Positions 31,976 to 41,096 are shown, counted from the stretch's first letter. The stretch is DNA of 47,301 nt from Candidatus Firestoneibacteriota bacterium (GCA_903928075.1 CAIYPD010000114.1:1-47301), one strand, 5' to 3'. Translations and numbers: made by a program. The notes: generated by a model not told the origin, from the letters alone.

Positions 31976-32183
31976 GAGCAATAGAACAATTGAGCAATCG
32001 AGAATAGATGCGAATCATTTCTAATTATTAAAAGCCGCTTTATTTCCCTTCCTTGACTAATTTTCTTTACATATAGATTTTCATATTGTATGCTACGAAT
32101 ACAAATGTTTATTTTAAAAACGCGAGTGAGACACTAATTTTTCCGGTGGACTTGCCGGTTTTAATGAAACGAAAGGTGCGCAC
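31975..32183. other. spacer upstream of the PreA fusion
   Basis: Begins with a degenerate word repeat (agagcaatagaacaattgag, then caatcgagaatag). Further on, TTGACT (32053-32058) is a possible -35 without a convincing -10. The start codon at 32184 is preceded by GAAAGGTG. Confidence 0.4.
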
Positions 32184-34826
32184 ATGCCAAAATATACCGA
32201 TTTTGCTTTACCTGTTAAAATAGCCGGCGTCAAATTCCGGAATCCTTTTTATGTCTCCTCCGGGCCGACCACTATGAACATTGAACAACTGGAGAAGATA
32301 CGCGATTGCGGTTGGGGCGCTGCCAGCTTGAAGCTCACGGTGTTTCCTCTTCCCTATATTAACCGTAAACCGCGGTACGGTTATTATCCCGATAGAAATT
32401 TCCTTACCTTTACGGCCGAAAAAAGACTCTTACTCGACGAACTCTTAAAACTTATTGAAGAGGGGAAAAAGCGCACTCCGGAGATAGTCCTGTTTGCCAA
32501 TATAACCTATGCCGGAGAAGACGGCCCGGCCGGCTGGGTGAAGATGGCCAAGGCATGCGAGGCAGCAGGCGTGGATATTGTAGAATTAAATATGTGCTGT
32601 CCGAATATGTCCTTTAATGTGGAAGTATCGGGAATCGATACCGGCGGGCCCAAAACCGGGGCCAGCATGGGCAAGCAAAAGAAAATTGCGACAGATATTG
32701 TGAGCGCTGTAAAAAAGTCCTTGAAGATACCACTATTTGTTAAACTGACGCCTGAAGGCGGGCAGATTGCGGAAATAGCAAAATCTCTTTTTGAGGTCGG
32801 CGCCGATGCCGTAGGCGGCACCGCTAACCGTCTGGGAGTGCCGCCGATAAATCTTGACGAGCCTGCCCGTTCCAGTTACTACTTACAAAAAGAAATTGGT
32901 ATGGCCTGTATGAACGGCCCCTGGCTCAAGCCCTTAGCGCTTCGCGATGTATATGAGATTAGAAAAGCTGTCGGGTCCGCTAAAGTATTAACAGCCCCGG
33001 GCGGGGTGACCACCTGGGAGGACGCTGTGGAGATGGCTATGTGCGGCGCGGACCTGGTGGGTATTTGTGCCGCCACAATAATCCATGGTTTTGGTTTTAT
33101 GCCCGAGTTTATTCACGGCGTTAAGAAATATATGAAAGAAAAAGGCTATAAGGATTTCCGCGCTATGCGGGATATTCTTATCCCGGTGATAACTTCCGCA
33201 CCGAAGCTTACTATATATGACGGCAATGCCCGCCTGAAAGCAGAAAGGCCGGTTGCGCCTTGTATTTCTGCCTGTCCTAACTCTGTTCCTGCGCAGGGAT
33301 ATATAAGAAGAGTGGCAGAGGAAGAGTTTGAGTCCGCTTACCGGCTTATAATGTCAAAATCGCCTCTCCAATCTATTTGCGGCGAAATCTGCGACCATCC
33401 CTGTGAATCCGAATGCACCCGGGGTTTAAAAGACGAACCGGTGATGATAAGGGCCATTAAACGCTTTGTTTTAAATATGGCGGAAAAAGAAGGTTGGAAG
33501 CCGGAAATATTATGCAAAAAAGATAAGAGCCAAGCCGCAAAAGTCGCGGTTATCGGCGCCGGACCGGCAGGCCTCTCTTCTGCTTATGACCTGGCCAGGG
33601 CCGGGTACGAGGTCACTGTTTTTGAGGCTGCAAAAAAAGCAGGCGGCATGCTTCGCTATGGGGTCCCTGCTTTCCGGCTTAAAGAGAAGACTCTGGACAA
33701 AGAAATTAAAGTCATAAAAGATTTGGGCGTGAAAATACTGACGGACCGGGTTTTTGGAAAAGATGTGACCTTTGCTTCTCTAAAAAAAGAAGGTTTTAAA
33801 GCGTTCTTTCTCGGAGTGGGCGCAGGTCACGGTGTCAGGGCCGGGATTCCCGGTGAAGATGCTAAGGGCTGTTTTAGCGCTATAGATTTTTTAAAGGCGG
33901 TGGCGGAAGATAAAGCCTCCGTAATAGGCAAGACCGTTGCCGTGATAGGCGGCGGATTTACCGCCATTGATTCTGCCCGGACCGCAAAGAGACTCGGAGC
34001 AAAAGAGGTCTTTGTATTGTATAGAAGGACGAAGGATGAGATGCCCGCCACGCAAGAAGAGGTTTCTGAAGCCGAGGAAGAGGGCGTGAAGATTATGTAT
34101 CTGGTTGCGGCCAAAAATGTCAATGTAGAAAAAGGCCGGGTAAAATCCGTCTGGCTTTTAAATTATGTGCTGGGCCCCAAAGATCCGGCGAGCAGAAGAA
34201 AGCCTCTCGAGGTGCCGGGGACAGAATTTAAGCTGGAAGTGGATTCACTTATTTTTGCCGTCGGGCAGCAAACAGTTTTTGAGGAACTTAAATTATCAAA
34301 AAAAGGCGTCATAGAAGTTGACGAAAAAACCTGCCGGACTTTCCTGGAAGGCGTCTATGCCGGCGGAGATTGCGTGCTGGGGCCGAAAGATGTTATAAGC
34401 GCCGTAGCCCTGGGCAAACGCGCTGCTGTTTCCATAGATAAATATCTTTCAGGAAAAGATGCCTTTCTAAAATATTCACCGGCTACGAAACCCGCGGATA
34501 AAGAAGCCGCGCTGATGAGGCATGGCGGCGAGCCCCGCGTTATGAGGCAAAAAGAAAAAAAGACCGCCGCGGAAAAACGCGCGCAAAATTTCACCGGTTA
34601 CACGGAAGTCCTGACAAAGGAAGAGGCCGTTAAAGAGGCCGAACGGTGTATGGCTTGCGGCTGTGGCGCCGGCTGTCAGATTTGTCATGACATTTGTAAG
34701 ATGTTTGCCTACAGTATTAATGAGTCTGGCAGGATGGAACTGGATGAAGATAAATGTGTCGGTTGCGGTATGTGTCTTCACCGTTGCCCGAACGAGGCCC
34801 TTGAGATGATACAACTGCAGGGATAG
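32184..34826 (+). CDS. PreA-PreT-ferredoxin fusion, dihydropyrimidine-dehydrogenase-like
   Basis: 880 aa in three parts. Residues 1-340 are a dihydroorotate-dehydrogenase-type FMN barrel (PreA-like; MPKYTDFALPVKIAGVKFRN, ELNMCCPNMSFN). Residues 350-790 are a glutamate-synthase-small-subunit/PreT-like NAD(P)H-FAD unit, with Cys-rich Fe-S loops (CISACPNSVPAQGYI, CGEICDHPCESECTRG) and two GxGxxG motifs (VIGAGPAGL near 454; VIGGGFTAI near 586). Residues 820-880 hold Fe-S cysteines (about 822-838) and CVGCGMCLHRCP (C858, C861, C864, C868). It could reduce uracil/thymine with NAD(P)H or ferredoxin, but the active-site loop is not the canonical NLSCPHG, so the substrate is open. Confidence 0.85.
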   Translation: MPKYTDFALPVKIAGVKFRNPFYVSSGPTTMNIEQLEKIRDCGWGAASLKLTVFPLPYINRKPRYGYYPDRNFLTFTAEKRLLLDELLKLIEEGKKRTPEIVLFANITYAGEDGPAGWVKMAKACEAAGVDIVELNMCCPNMSFNVEVSGIDTGGPKTGASMGKQKKIATDIVSAVKKSLKIPLFVKLTPEGGQIAEIAKSLFEVGADAVGGTANRLGVPPINLDEPARSSYYLQKEIGMACMNGPWLKPLALRDVYEIRKAVGSAKVLTAPGGVTTWEDAVEMAMCGADLVGICAATIIHGFGFMPEFIHGVKKYMKEKGYKDFRAMRDILIPVITSAPKLTIYDGNARLKAERPVAPCISACPNSVPAQGYIRRVAEEEFESAYRLIMSKSPLQSICGEICDHPCESECTRGLKDEPVMIRAIKRFVLNMAEKEGWKPEILCKKDKSQAAKVAVIGAGPAGLSSAYDLARAGYEVTVFEAAKKAGGMLRYGVPAFRLKEKTLDKEIKVIKDLGVKILTDRVFGKDVTFASLKKEGFKAFFLGVGAGHGVRAGIPGEDAKGCFSAIDFLKAVAEDKASVIGKTVAVIGGGFTAIDSARTAKRLGAKEVFVLYRRTKDEMPATQEEVSEAEEEGVKIMYLVAAKNVNVEKGRVKSVWLLNYVLGPKDPASRRKPLEVPGTEFKLEVDSLIFAVGQQTVFEELKLSKKGVIEVDEKTCRTFLEGVYAGGDCVLGPKDVISAVALGKRAAVSIDKYLSGKDAFLKYSPATKPADKEAALMRHGGEPRVMRQKEKKTAAEKRAQNFTGYTEVLTKEEAVKEAERCMACGCGAGCQICHDICKMFAYSINESGRMELDEDKCVGCGMCLHRCPNEALEMIQLQG

Positions 34827-34831
34827 AAGCT

Positions 34832-34874
34832 TGTCCGCCTTCGGCGAGATCTCGCCAAGCAAACTTGGCGGAGA
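34832..34874 (+). repeat. CCGCC/GGCGG hairpin repeat with GAGATCTCGCC
   Basis: TGTCCGCCTTCGG, then CGAGATCTCGCC, then the tail hairpin TCTCGCCAAG-caaa-CTTGGCGGAGA (34850-34874, one bulge). A close relative lies at 42243-42278. No T tract follows. The remainder up to the nrdJ promoter holds A/T runs only. Confidence 0.55.
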
Positions 34875-35001
34875 GGGTTGGCAAGTGGAGTACGAAAAAG
34901 CTAAAATCAGAAGGGAAAAAGACGGAGAATTGGGTTAAAATTGGGGTAAAAAGTGCTAATAAAGTGCAAAAAAATATATTTTTTAAAAGGGACTTTTTTT
35001 C

Positions 35002-35030
35002 TTGACACCAACTACATATAGTAGTATATT
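35002..35030 (+). promoter_or_regulatory. nrdJ promoter with NrdR-box-like palindrome
   Basis: TTGACA at 35002-35007, 17-bp spacer, TATATT at 35025-35030. Within the spacer ACTAC-atata-GTAGT (35011-35025) is a perfect inverted repeat centred on ATATA, similar in shape to NrdR boxes. A second A/T palindrome (aaaaaatatatttttt) lies about 40 bp upstream. No NrdR gene is in the window. Confidence 0.55.
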
Positions 35031-35118
35031 TGGTTCGGTCAACAACAGGTAGTATGGTTCAGGGTTTACGAAAAATTTTAAAGCCGCGAAAACCGGATAA
35101 TTTTATAGGGGTGACAGG

Positions 35119-37521
35119 ATGATACAAAAGACATTTTTGGAAGAAGAAGCGAAGGCAGGCCAGGACGAAGCAAAGAAGGAAACAAGAGCGGCAAGGAAGC
35201 TCCCCGAGTTGAAGCTCTCACCGAACTCACTCACCGTCTTAAAGAAAAGATACTTGAAAAGAATCGGCGAGAAGGAAACGGAACAACCGGAAGAGATGTT
35301 CTGGCGGGTCGCTGAAAATATAGCACAGGCAGAAAAAAAATATACACCCCTTATGTCGCCGGACCGGCTCCGGGAGATTGCGGAAGATTTTTACGCTCTC
35401 ATGGTCAATATGTATTTTCTCCCCAACTCACCGACGCTTATGAATGCCGGGCGCGATTTGCAGCAGCTCTCCGCCTGTTTCGTTTTGCCGGTGGAAGACA
35501 AGATGGACGGGATATTTGAATCTATCAAGAACGCAGCGCTCATCCATAAGAGCGGTGGCGGTACCGGTTTTTCTTTCTCAAGATTAAGACCCAAAGATGA
35601 TAAAGTAAAATCGACCGGCGGCGTGGCTTCCGGCCCGATATCTTTTATGAAAGTTTTTAATGCCGCAACCGAAGCCGTTAAACAGGGCGGCACCAGGCGC
35701 GGCGCGAACATGGGAATTCTTTCCGTGGAGCATCCCGACATTCTTGAATTTATTACCGCCAAGAACAATACCGGAGAGCTTAATAACTTTAATATTTCCG
35801 TGGCGATAACCGATAAATTCATGGACGCGCTTTTCAAGGACGAAAACTACGACCTTTGCAATCCGCATACGCACGCGCCGGTCAAGCAGCTCAAAGCCAA
35901 AGAGGTTTTCAATCTGGTCGTGGACTCGGCCTGGAAAAACGGCGAGCCGGGCGTTATCTTTATAGACAGAATGAATGCGGATAATCCCACACCCTCTCTC
36001 GGCAAAATAGAGAGTACAAATCCCTGCGGTGAACAACCTTTGCTCCCTTATGAGGCCTGCAATCTGGGCTCCATAAATATGGCGAGGATGGTCTCACGGA
36101 GCAACGGCCGGGCCGAAGTTAACTACGGCCTTTTAAGAGAAACAATAAATACCTCGGTCAGATTTTTGGACGATGTAATTGATATGAATAAATATCCTCT
36201 GCCCGAAATAGACGCCATGGTAAAGTCCAACAGAAAGATAGGCCTGGGCGTAATGGGCTTTGCGGATATGCTTATTGAGCTCGGCGTGCCTTATAACTCC
36301 GAACAGGCGCTAAAAACCGGCGATGAAATAATGAAATTCATCGATGAGGAATCTAAAAAGGCCTCTGCGGCTTTGGCCAAAGAAAGGGGCCCTTTTCCCA
36401 ACTTTGACAAGTCTATCTACAGCAAGTACACCCCGCTTAGAAACGCGACTACCACCACTATCGCGCCGACCGGCACACTTTCGATTATCAGCAATGTTTC
36501 GAGCGGTGTCGAACCTATCTTTGCCATAACTTATGTCAGAAATGTTATGGATGGCACCAAAATGATAGAAGTTAATCCGGTCTTCGAGAAAATCGCGAGA
36601 GAAAGGGGTTTTTATTCCGACGCGCTTATGGAAAAGATTGCGGAGAAGAGTACCATCGCGGATATGGACGAAATCCCGGCGGATGTAAGAAGAGTTTTTG
36701 TTACCTCGCATGATATTGCGCCGGAATGGCATGTGCGTATGCAGGCCTCTTTCCAGAAATCCACCGATAATGCGGTTTCCAAAACCATTAACTTCTCGCA
36801 TGAAGCCACCAGAGATGATGTGAGGATGGCGTATGTGCTGGCTTTCAAGGAAGGCTGTAAAGGTCTTACCGTCTACCGTGACGGGAGCCGCGATGAACAG
36901 GTATTAAGCACCGGTTCCACCTCGACCTCGGCTGCAGTTGCGGCAACCGCGGCGGCGCAGGCAAAAGACGGTATGCGTGAAAAAATAATTCCCCGCTCCA
37001 GACCGGCTATGACTATGGGTGTAACCCAGAAGGTCAGCACCGGCTGCGGCAGTTTGTATGTGACTATCAATTCCGACGAGAAGGGCCTCTGTGAAATCTT
37101 TGCGCAGATGGGTAAGTCCGGCGGCTGCGCGGCTTCGCAATCAGAAGCGGTGAGCCGGCTGATTTCTCTGGCGCTTAGGACAGGCGTTGATATTGAGTCG
37201 GTGCTAAAACAGATAAAGGGTATCCGTTGCCCGTCGCCTCTTTGGGATAAGGGCAATATGGTACTTTCCTGTCCGGATGCCATCGCTAAGGCCATAGAAA
37301 GATACATTCAGTCAGGCGGCGTTACAAAATCAGCGGCGCGCGCCGGAGCGTTAGCAGCCAGCGCTCCTATGGTAAAAAAAACAGATTCCGAAAGTCTTGC
37401 GGCCAAGGTAACTACCGGGACGAAAGAACTTGCCGGAATGTGTCAGGATTGCGGGAATATACTTGAATATGTCGAAGATTGCGTGCTTTGCAGATTCTGC
37501 GGCTATTCTAAATGCGGTTAA
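35119..37521 (+). CDS. nrdJ: adenosylcobalamin-dependent ribonucleoside-diphosphate reductase (class II)
   Basis: Makes deoxyribonucleotides using B12, with no oxygen requirement. Domains: N-terminal segment (NSLTVLKKRYL), ten-stranded barrel with QQLSACFVLPVEDKMDGI, HKSGGGTGFSFSRLRP, GGTRRGANMG, STNPCGEQPLLPYEACNLGS near residue 300 (active Cys/Glu) and TIAPTGTLSIISNVSSG. A TSCPD domain follows (STGCGSLYVTINSDEKG), and the tail is a zinc ribbon (MCQDCGNI...CVLCRFCGYSKCG). 800 aa, no intein. ATG 35119 after AGGGGTGACAGG. Own promoter and terminator. Confidence 0.95.
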   Translation: MIQKTFLEEEAKAGQDEAKKETRAARKLPELKLSPNSLTVLKKRYLKRIGEKETEQPEEMFWRVAENIAQAEKKYTPLMSPDRLREIAEDFYALMVNMYFLPNSPTLMNAGRDLQQLSACFVLPVEDKMDGIFESIKNAALIHKSGGGTGFSFSRLRPKDDKVKSTGGVASGPISFMKVFNAATEAVKQGGTRRGANMGILSVEHPDILEFITAKNNTGELNNFNISVAITDKFMDALFKDENYDLCNPHTHAPVKQLKAKEVFNLVVDSAWKNGEPGVIFIDRMNADNPTPSLGKIESTNPCGEQPLLPYEACNLGSINMARMVSRSNGRAEVNYGLLRETINTSVRFLDDVIDMNKYPLPEIDAMVKSNRKIGLGVMGFADMLIELGVPYNSEQALKTGDEIMKFIDEESKKASAALAKERGPFPNFDKSIYSKYTPLRNATTTTIAPTGTLSIISNVSSGVEPIFAITYVRNVMDGTKMIEVNPVFEKIARERGFYSDALMEKIAEKSTIADMDEIPADVRRVFVTSHDIAPEWHVRMQASFQKSTDNAVSKTINFSHEATRDDVRMAYVLAFKEGCKGLTVYRDGSRDEQVLSTGSTSTSAAVAATAAAQAKDGMREKIIPRSRPAMTMGVTQKVSTGCGSLYVTINSDEKGLCEIFAQMGKSGGCAASQSEAVSRLISLALRTGVDIESVLKQIKGIRCPSPLWDKGNMVLSCPDAIAKAIERYIQSGGVTKSAARAGALAASAPMVKKTDSESLAAKVTTGTKELAGMCQDCGNILEYVEDCVLCRFCGYSKCG

Positions 37522-37570
37522 CGCCTGATCAGAAAATGAGATTTTAAAAGAGATGGCACAGATAAAAACA

Positions 37571-37602
37571 AGGGCGGTTTAACAGACCGCCCTTTTAATT
37601 TT
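37571..37602 (+). terminator. intrinsic terminator after nrdJ
   Basis: AGGGCGGT (37571-37578) pairs with ACCGCCCT (37586-37593), followed by TTTAATTTT. Confidence 0.85.
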
Positions 37603-37659
37603 CGCAAGGATGGCAGAAAAACACCTGATTCCCTTTAGAAACAAGGGCTTAAACGATTC

Positions 37660-37689
37660 TTGACAAGGGCTGAAACAAAATATTATACT
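37660..37689 (+). promoter_or_regulatory. promoter of the Gfo/Idh/MocA gene
   Basis: TTGACA at 37660-37665, 18-bp spacer, TATACT at 37684-37689, 37 bp before the ATG. Confidence 0.55.
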
Positions 37690-37725
37690 ACTTGGGCATG
37701 ATTTTATAGAGCGGCCGGAGGAACC

Positions 37726-38778
37726 ATGGGCGGAAAAAAATTTGGAGTTGCGATAATCGGAGCAAAATTTGCGGCAGGTTTGCACGCCGAAGCTTACAAG
37801 CGCCTTCCCGATGTGGAAATTATAGCGGTTGCCGATATTAATCCTGAAGCCGCCGGCGCTTTTGCAAAAAAATACGGGATTAAAAAAACCTTTACCGACT
37901 ATAAAGAGATGATAAAACTCCCGGAAGTTGATCTCGTCAGTATTTGCGCGCCCAATTTTCTCCATAAAGACCTGGGCGTTGAAATAGCCAAAGCCGGCAA
38001 ACCTATGATTTGCGAAAAGCCTTTGGCTACCACACTGGAAGACGGAAGAACTCTGCTTAAGGCCGTAGAAAAAAGCAAAGTAAAACTTTATTATGCCGAG
38101 GACTGGATTTTCGCACCGGCTTTAAAGAGAGCCAAAGCCATCTATGACGAAGGGGCTATCGGAGAAGTATTATTTTTAAAGGCCAAAGAAACGCATTCCG
38201 GGACGCATTCACCTTTTGCGCAGAAGAAGAAAACCTGCGGCGGGGGTTCAATGATACATCTTGGTATCCATCCGGTCGGCTGGGCGAGATGGTTTAAAGA
38301 AAAAGAAGTTGTAGAAGTCACAGCCAAGACCAGCGGGGGCGGTAATACCAACCTGAAACATAAAAACTACGAAGGGGAAGACTGGGCCTGCGGAATTTTA
38401 AAATTTTCAGACGGGAGCTTTGCGCTGGTTGAAGGTAACTATGTAACTGTGGGCGGTTTGGACGATATTGTGGAGCTATACGGGACAAAAGGTGTTATAA
38501 AGATAAATCTATCCCAGGGCTCGCCTGTTTCCGCTTTCAGTCTTGAGGGTATGAGTTATGCGATTGAAAAGGCGGAGATGACAAACGGCTGGACCCGGCC
38601 GGCGGTGGATGAAGAGAATGAACTCGGGTATGTCAGCGAGATAAGTCATTTTGTGGAATCTGCCAAGGCAAAGAAAGAGTCCGTCTTCGGGAGTAACGGT
38701 ATTGACGGTTTGAAAGCCCTGGAAGTTATAGATGCTATTTACAGGTCGTCGGAAACAGGCCGGGCGGTTAAACTCTAA
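37726..38778 (+). CDS. Gfo/Idh/MocA-family oxidoreductase
   Basis: 350 aa NAD(P)-dependent sugar or cyclitol dehydrogenase type. Rossmann start FGVAIIGAKFAAGLHAEAYK (GAKFAAG in place of GxGxxG), CAPNFLHKDL, ICEKPLATTLEDG (the conserved EKP), then the beta-sheet substrate domain with MIHLGIHPVGWARWF carrying the His. SD GGAGG before ATG 37726. First of a run of sugar genes; the substrate is unknown. Confidence 0.9.
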   Translation: MGGKKFGVAIIGAKFAAGLHAEAYKRLPDVEIIAVADINPEAAGAFAKKYGIKKTFTDYKEMIKLPEVDLVSICAPNFLHKDLGVEIAKAGKPMICEKPLATTLEDGRTLLKAVEKSKVKLYYAEDWIFAPALKRAKAIYDEGAIGEVLFLKAKETHSGTHSPFAQKKKTCGGGSMIHLGIHPVGWARWFKEKEVVEVTAKTSGGGNTNLKHKNYEGEDWACGILKFSDGSFALVEGNYVTVGGLDDIVELYGTKGVIKINLSQGSPVSAFSLEGMSYAIEKAEMTNGWTRPAVDEENELGYVSEISHFVESAKAKKESVFGSNGIDGLKALEVIDAIYRSSETGRAVKL

Positions 38779-38788
38779 CCGCTGAAGG

Positions 38789-38846
38789 AAGGGCGGAGGA
38801 CGGAAGACAGAGGACGGAAGACGGAAGGCGGAGGACAGAGGGCGGT
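38789..38846. repeat. degenerate ggacggaagac tandem patch
   Basis: About seven imperfect copies of a 7-8 bp word (gaggacg, gaagaca, gaggacg, gaagacg ...). Purine-rich, non-coding, confined to the spacer after the dehydrogenase gene. Similar in kind to the ataatag patch at 44622-44690. Confidence 0.7.
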
Positions 38847-38933
38847 AAGTAAAAAGAAGTATTTAAATCTGTGACATCTTGCTTCCTATCCATGCCCGCC
38901 AATCTTTAGGGAGGGTGTGTCATCAAGCGCCGC

Positions 38934-38950
38934 TTTTGGCGCCAAAAGGA
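38934..38950 (+). promoter_or_regulatory. palindrome overlapping the SD of the creatininase-family gene
   Basis: TTTTGGCGCCAAAA (38934-38947) is a perfect palindrome whose right end is part of the SD AAAAGGAG. A competing hairpin, GCGCC/GGCGC, lies just before. Either an operator or an SD-masking structure is possible. Confidence 0.4.
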
Positions 38951-38954
38951 GAAT

Positions 38955-39656
38955 ATGGTAAATAAAGAAAATACAAGCCCGGAAATTAAAAACTTTAAAA
39001 CCGATATTGCTTTTCTTGCCGTCGGCGCGACGGAACAGCATTCTTTTCACCTGCCGGTCAAGACCGATGCTTTTATTGCCGAGAAAGTTTGCGAAAAAGC
39101 GGCCAAAGAGATTGGCGCCTATCTTCTGCCTGTTATGCCTTTTGGAAATTCAATTGAAAATATGGACGGCGCGGGGACGGTGACTTTACGGCCTCTGACA
39201 CTCCGGGCGGTTGTTATGGATCTTACGGAGTCCCTCTTCAGACAGGGTTACAAAAAAATATTTGTCTTTAATTTCCACGGTGCAAATTTTATTTTAAAAC
39301 CCACCGTCCGGGAAATAAATTATGAGGGAAAGTATGACGGCAAAGTTTTTTTTGTGGATGCGGCCTACGGGAAGACCGTAGGGACAAATTTGGATTTGCA
39401 TTCAGGTGATGAAGAGACCTCCTTGATGCTTTACTTATGGAAAAAGAAGATAAATCTGAAAAAAGTTAAAAATTGCTCTCCGGTTTATCACCGGGCCGAC
39501 CTGGACTGGGTAGGCATGGTGGGCGCCACCGGCGGCACCGGCTGCTGGGGTTTTCCAAAAGCCGCAACTTTAAAAAAAGGAAAAAAAGAGTTTGAGAACC
39601 GTGTGGCTTTTGTCGTGAAAGAAGTTAGAAGAATACTGGAATTAAATCAAAAATAA
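38955..39656 (+). CDS. creatininase-family metal-dependent amidohydrolase
   Basis: 233 aa. Metal-site motifs of the family: FLAVGATEQHSFHLPVKTDAFIAE (Glu, His, Asp), FNFHGANF (His) and LHSGDEETSL (His/Glu). Members hydrolyse cyclic amides or act in cofactor and sugar pathways; creatinine itself is unlikely here. ATG 38955 is preceded by AAAAGGAG. Located among sugar-acid genes, where such proteins recur as lactonase/amidase-like partners (inference). Confidence 0.85.
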   Translation: MVNKENTSPEIKNFKTDIAFLAVGATEQHSFHLPVKTDAFIAEKVCEKAAKEIGAYLLPVMPFGNSIENMDGAGTVTLRPLTLRAVVMDLTESLFRQGYKKIFVFNFHGANFILKPTVREINYEGKYDGKVFFVDAAYGKTVGTNLDLHSGDEETSLMLYLWKKKINLKKVKNCSPVYHRADLDWVGMVGATGGTGCWGFPKAATLKKGKKEFENRVAFVVKEVRRILELNQK

Positions 39657-39689
39657 ATTAAGGATAAGTTAAGAATAAACTTTAAGATC

Positions 39690-39740
39690 AAAATTCTAAG
39701 CACTAAACAGAAGCGTTGAAGGATATATTTTAGGTACAAT
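39690..39740 (+). repeat. partial copy of the bipartite intergenic repeat
   Basis: Contains aaattctaag... and GCGTTGAAGGATATATTTTA (about 39713-39732), matching the end of module 1 of the repeat family. The first part is heavily diverged and module 2 is not evident. Confidence 0.45.
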
Positions 39741-39864
39741 GAAAAGCCTCAAGCTTGTTGTATTGTATTCTATAAAGAGTTATAAGGGCCCCGACCATAC
39801 CTTCCCCGGGGTAGAGCAATGGAGAATAGAAGGTGAAACAGGGGGAGAGAACAAAGGAAAAAAT

Positions 39865-40896
39865 ATGAAAGCAGTCGTAAAGATAAAGAAAGGGAAGGGT
39901 TTTGTGGAGTACAAAGAAATGCCCAGACCCCAAATTACCGAAGACGAAGTTCTTATAGGAGTTAAAGCGGTTTCCGTCTGCGGTTCTGACATACATATAT
40001 ATCATGACGAGCATCCCAACTGGCCGCCGATGATTATGGGTCATGAACTCTCCGGGGTAATTGCGGAAGTCGGAAGCCGGGTTAAAAACAGGAAAACCGG
40101 AGACCGGGTAGTTACCGAGACCCGGACCAAATCTTGTGGAATCTGCTTATACTGCGAAACTGGAAAACCCCATATATGTCCTGACAAAAGGCCCTTGGGC
40201 ATAGGCGTTGACGGCGCAATGGCAAAGTATGTTGCTGTGCCGGGAAAACTTATACACCGGCTCCCGGAAACTATAGGTTTTGTGGAAGCAAGTTTATGCG
40301 AGCCCCTGGCGGTTTGCGTGCACGGCCTTATTGAGCGGACCGGAATAAACGCCGGAGATACCGTGCTTATAAGCGGGCCCGGACCGATAGGTTTGATCTG
40401 CTTGCAGCTTGCGAAGGCGGCAGGCGCTTATGTCCTGGTTGCCGGTACTTCGAGAAGCGCGGACTTAAAATTAAAAAGAGCCATGGAACTCGGCGCGGAT
40501 GAAATTATAGATGCAGGTAAAGAAAATGTTGTCGAAAGAGTAAAAAAGGCTTCCGGCGGATACGGAGCGGATGTAGTTGTTGAGGCCTCCGGCGCGCCTT
40601 TAGCCATTAAAACAGCTTTTGAGTCGTTAAGAAGGCAGGGTAAATTGTGCGCTATGGGGATAACCGGAAAACCGGCGGCGGAAATGCCCTGGGATACCGC
40701 AATCTTCAAAGCGGCGCAGGTGACCTTCTGTTTTTCCTCCAGCTGGTCAGGCTGGGAGACCGGAATAAAAATGCTTGAAAGAAAACAAATCAATCTGGCA
40801 AAACTTGTTACGCACGAACTACCGCTTGAAAAATGGAAAGAAGGTTTTGAAGCCATGGAAGCAGGGAAGGCGATTAAAGTTGTGCTAATACCGTAG
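39865..40896 (+). CDS. zinc-dependent alcohol/polyol dehydrogenase (MDR family)
   Basis: 343 aa. Catalytic zinc site in VSVCGSDIHIY and MGHELSGVIAEVG, structural zinc cysteines in SCGICLYCETGKPHIC, and NAD-binding VLISGPGPIGLICLQLAKAAGA. Resembles sorbitol/threonine/L-idonate dehydrogenases; probably oxidises a sugar, polyol or sugar acid at a secondary alcohol. The ATG at 39865 with AAAGGA at 39853-39858 is chosen; the frame is open further up to 39739 without an SD. Confidence 0.92.
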   Translation: MKAVVKIKKGKGFVEYKEMPRPQITEDEVLIGVKAVSVCGSDIHIYHDEHPNWPPMIMGHELSGVIAEVGSRVKNRKTGDRVVTETRTKSCGICLYCETGKPHICPDKRPLGIGVDGAMAKYVAVPGKLIHRLPETIGFVEASLCEPLAVCVHGLIERTGINAGDTVLISGPGPIGLICLQLAKAAGAYVLVAGTSRSADLKLKRAMELGADEIIDAGKENVVERVKKASGGYGADVVVEASGAPLAIKTAFESLRRQGKLCAMGITGKPAAEMPWDTAIFKAAQVTFCFSSSWSGWETGIKMLERKQINLAKLVTHELPLEKWKEGFEAMEAGKAIKVVLIP

Positions 40897-40902
40897 GAAA
40901 AT

Positions 40903-41075
40903 TTTAAGTTTGTAAGGTTTTTAAGGTTTGTAAAGTTTGTAAGGTCTTAGAATCGTTGAAGGATATTTATGTAAGTGCTAAGCTTATCCTGCGAAGCAGC
41001 CCGCCTCAGGAGGGTTGTATTCTTGTTCTCTGACTTTAATCTGTGGAATCAGATGTTATGCAATCTGTGGAATCT
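40903..41075 (+). repeat. copy 2 of the bipartite intergenic repeat, upstream of kdgK
   Basis: Module 1 at 40903-40965 (tttgtaagg-type units, then AAGGTCTTAGAATCGTTGAA, then GGAT). Module 2 (aatctgtggaatc) occurs twice, at about 41038-41050 and 41062-41074, and runs into the strong kdgK SD. The middle part has cccgcctcaggaggg, another CCGCC hairpin word. Confidence 0.7.
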
Positions 41076-41096
41076 ATTTCAAAAGGAGGGAATATT

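Noticed and set aside
34976-34991. A/T palindrome as a terminator of the PreA fusion gene
   Set aside because: It is 150 bp from the stop, has no GC stem, and lies next to the nrdJ promoter.
36304-36801. Minus-strand frames opposite nrdJ
   Set aside because: Shadows of a strongly conserved gene, without SD or family similarity.
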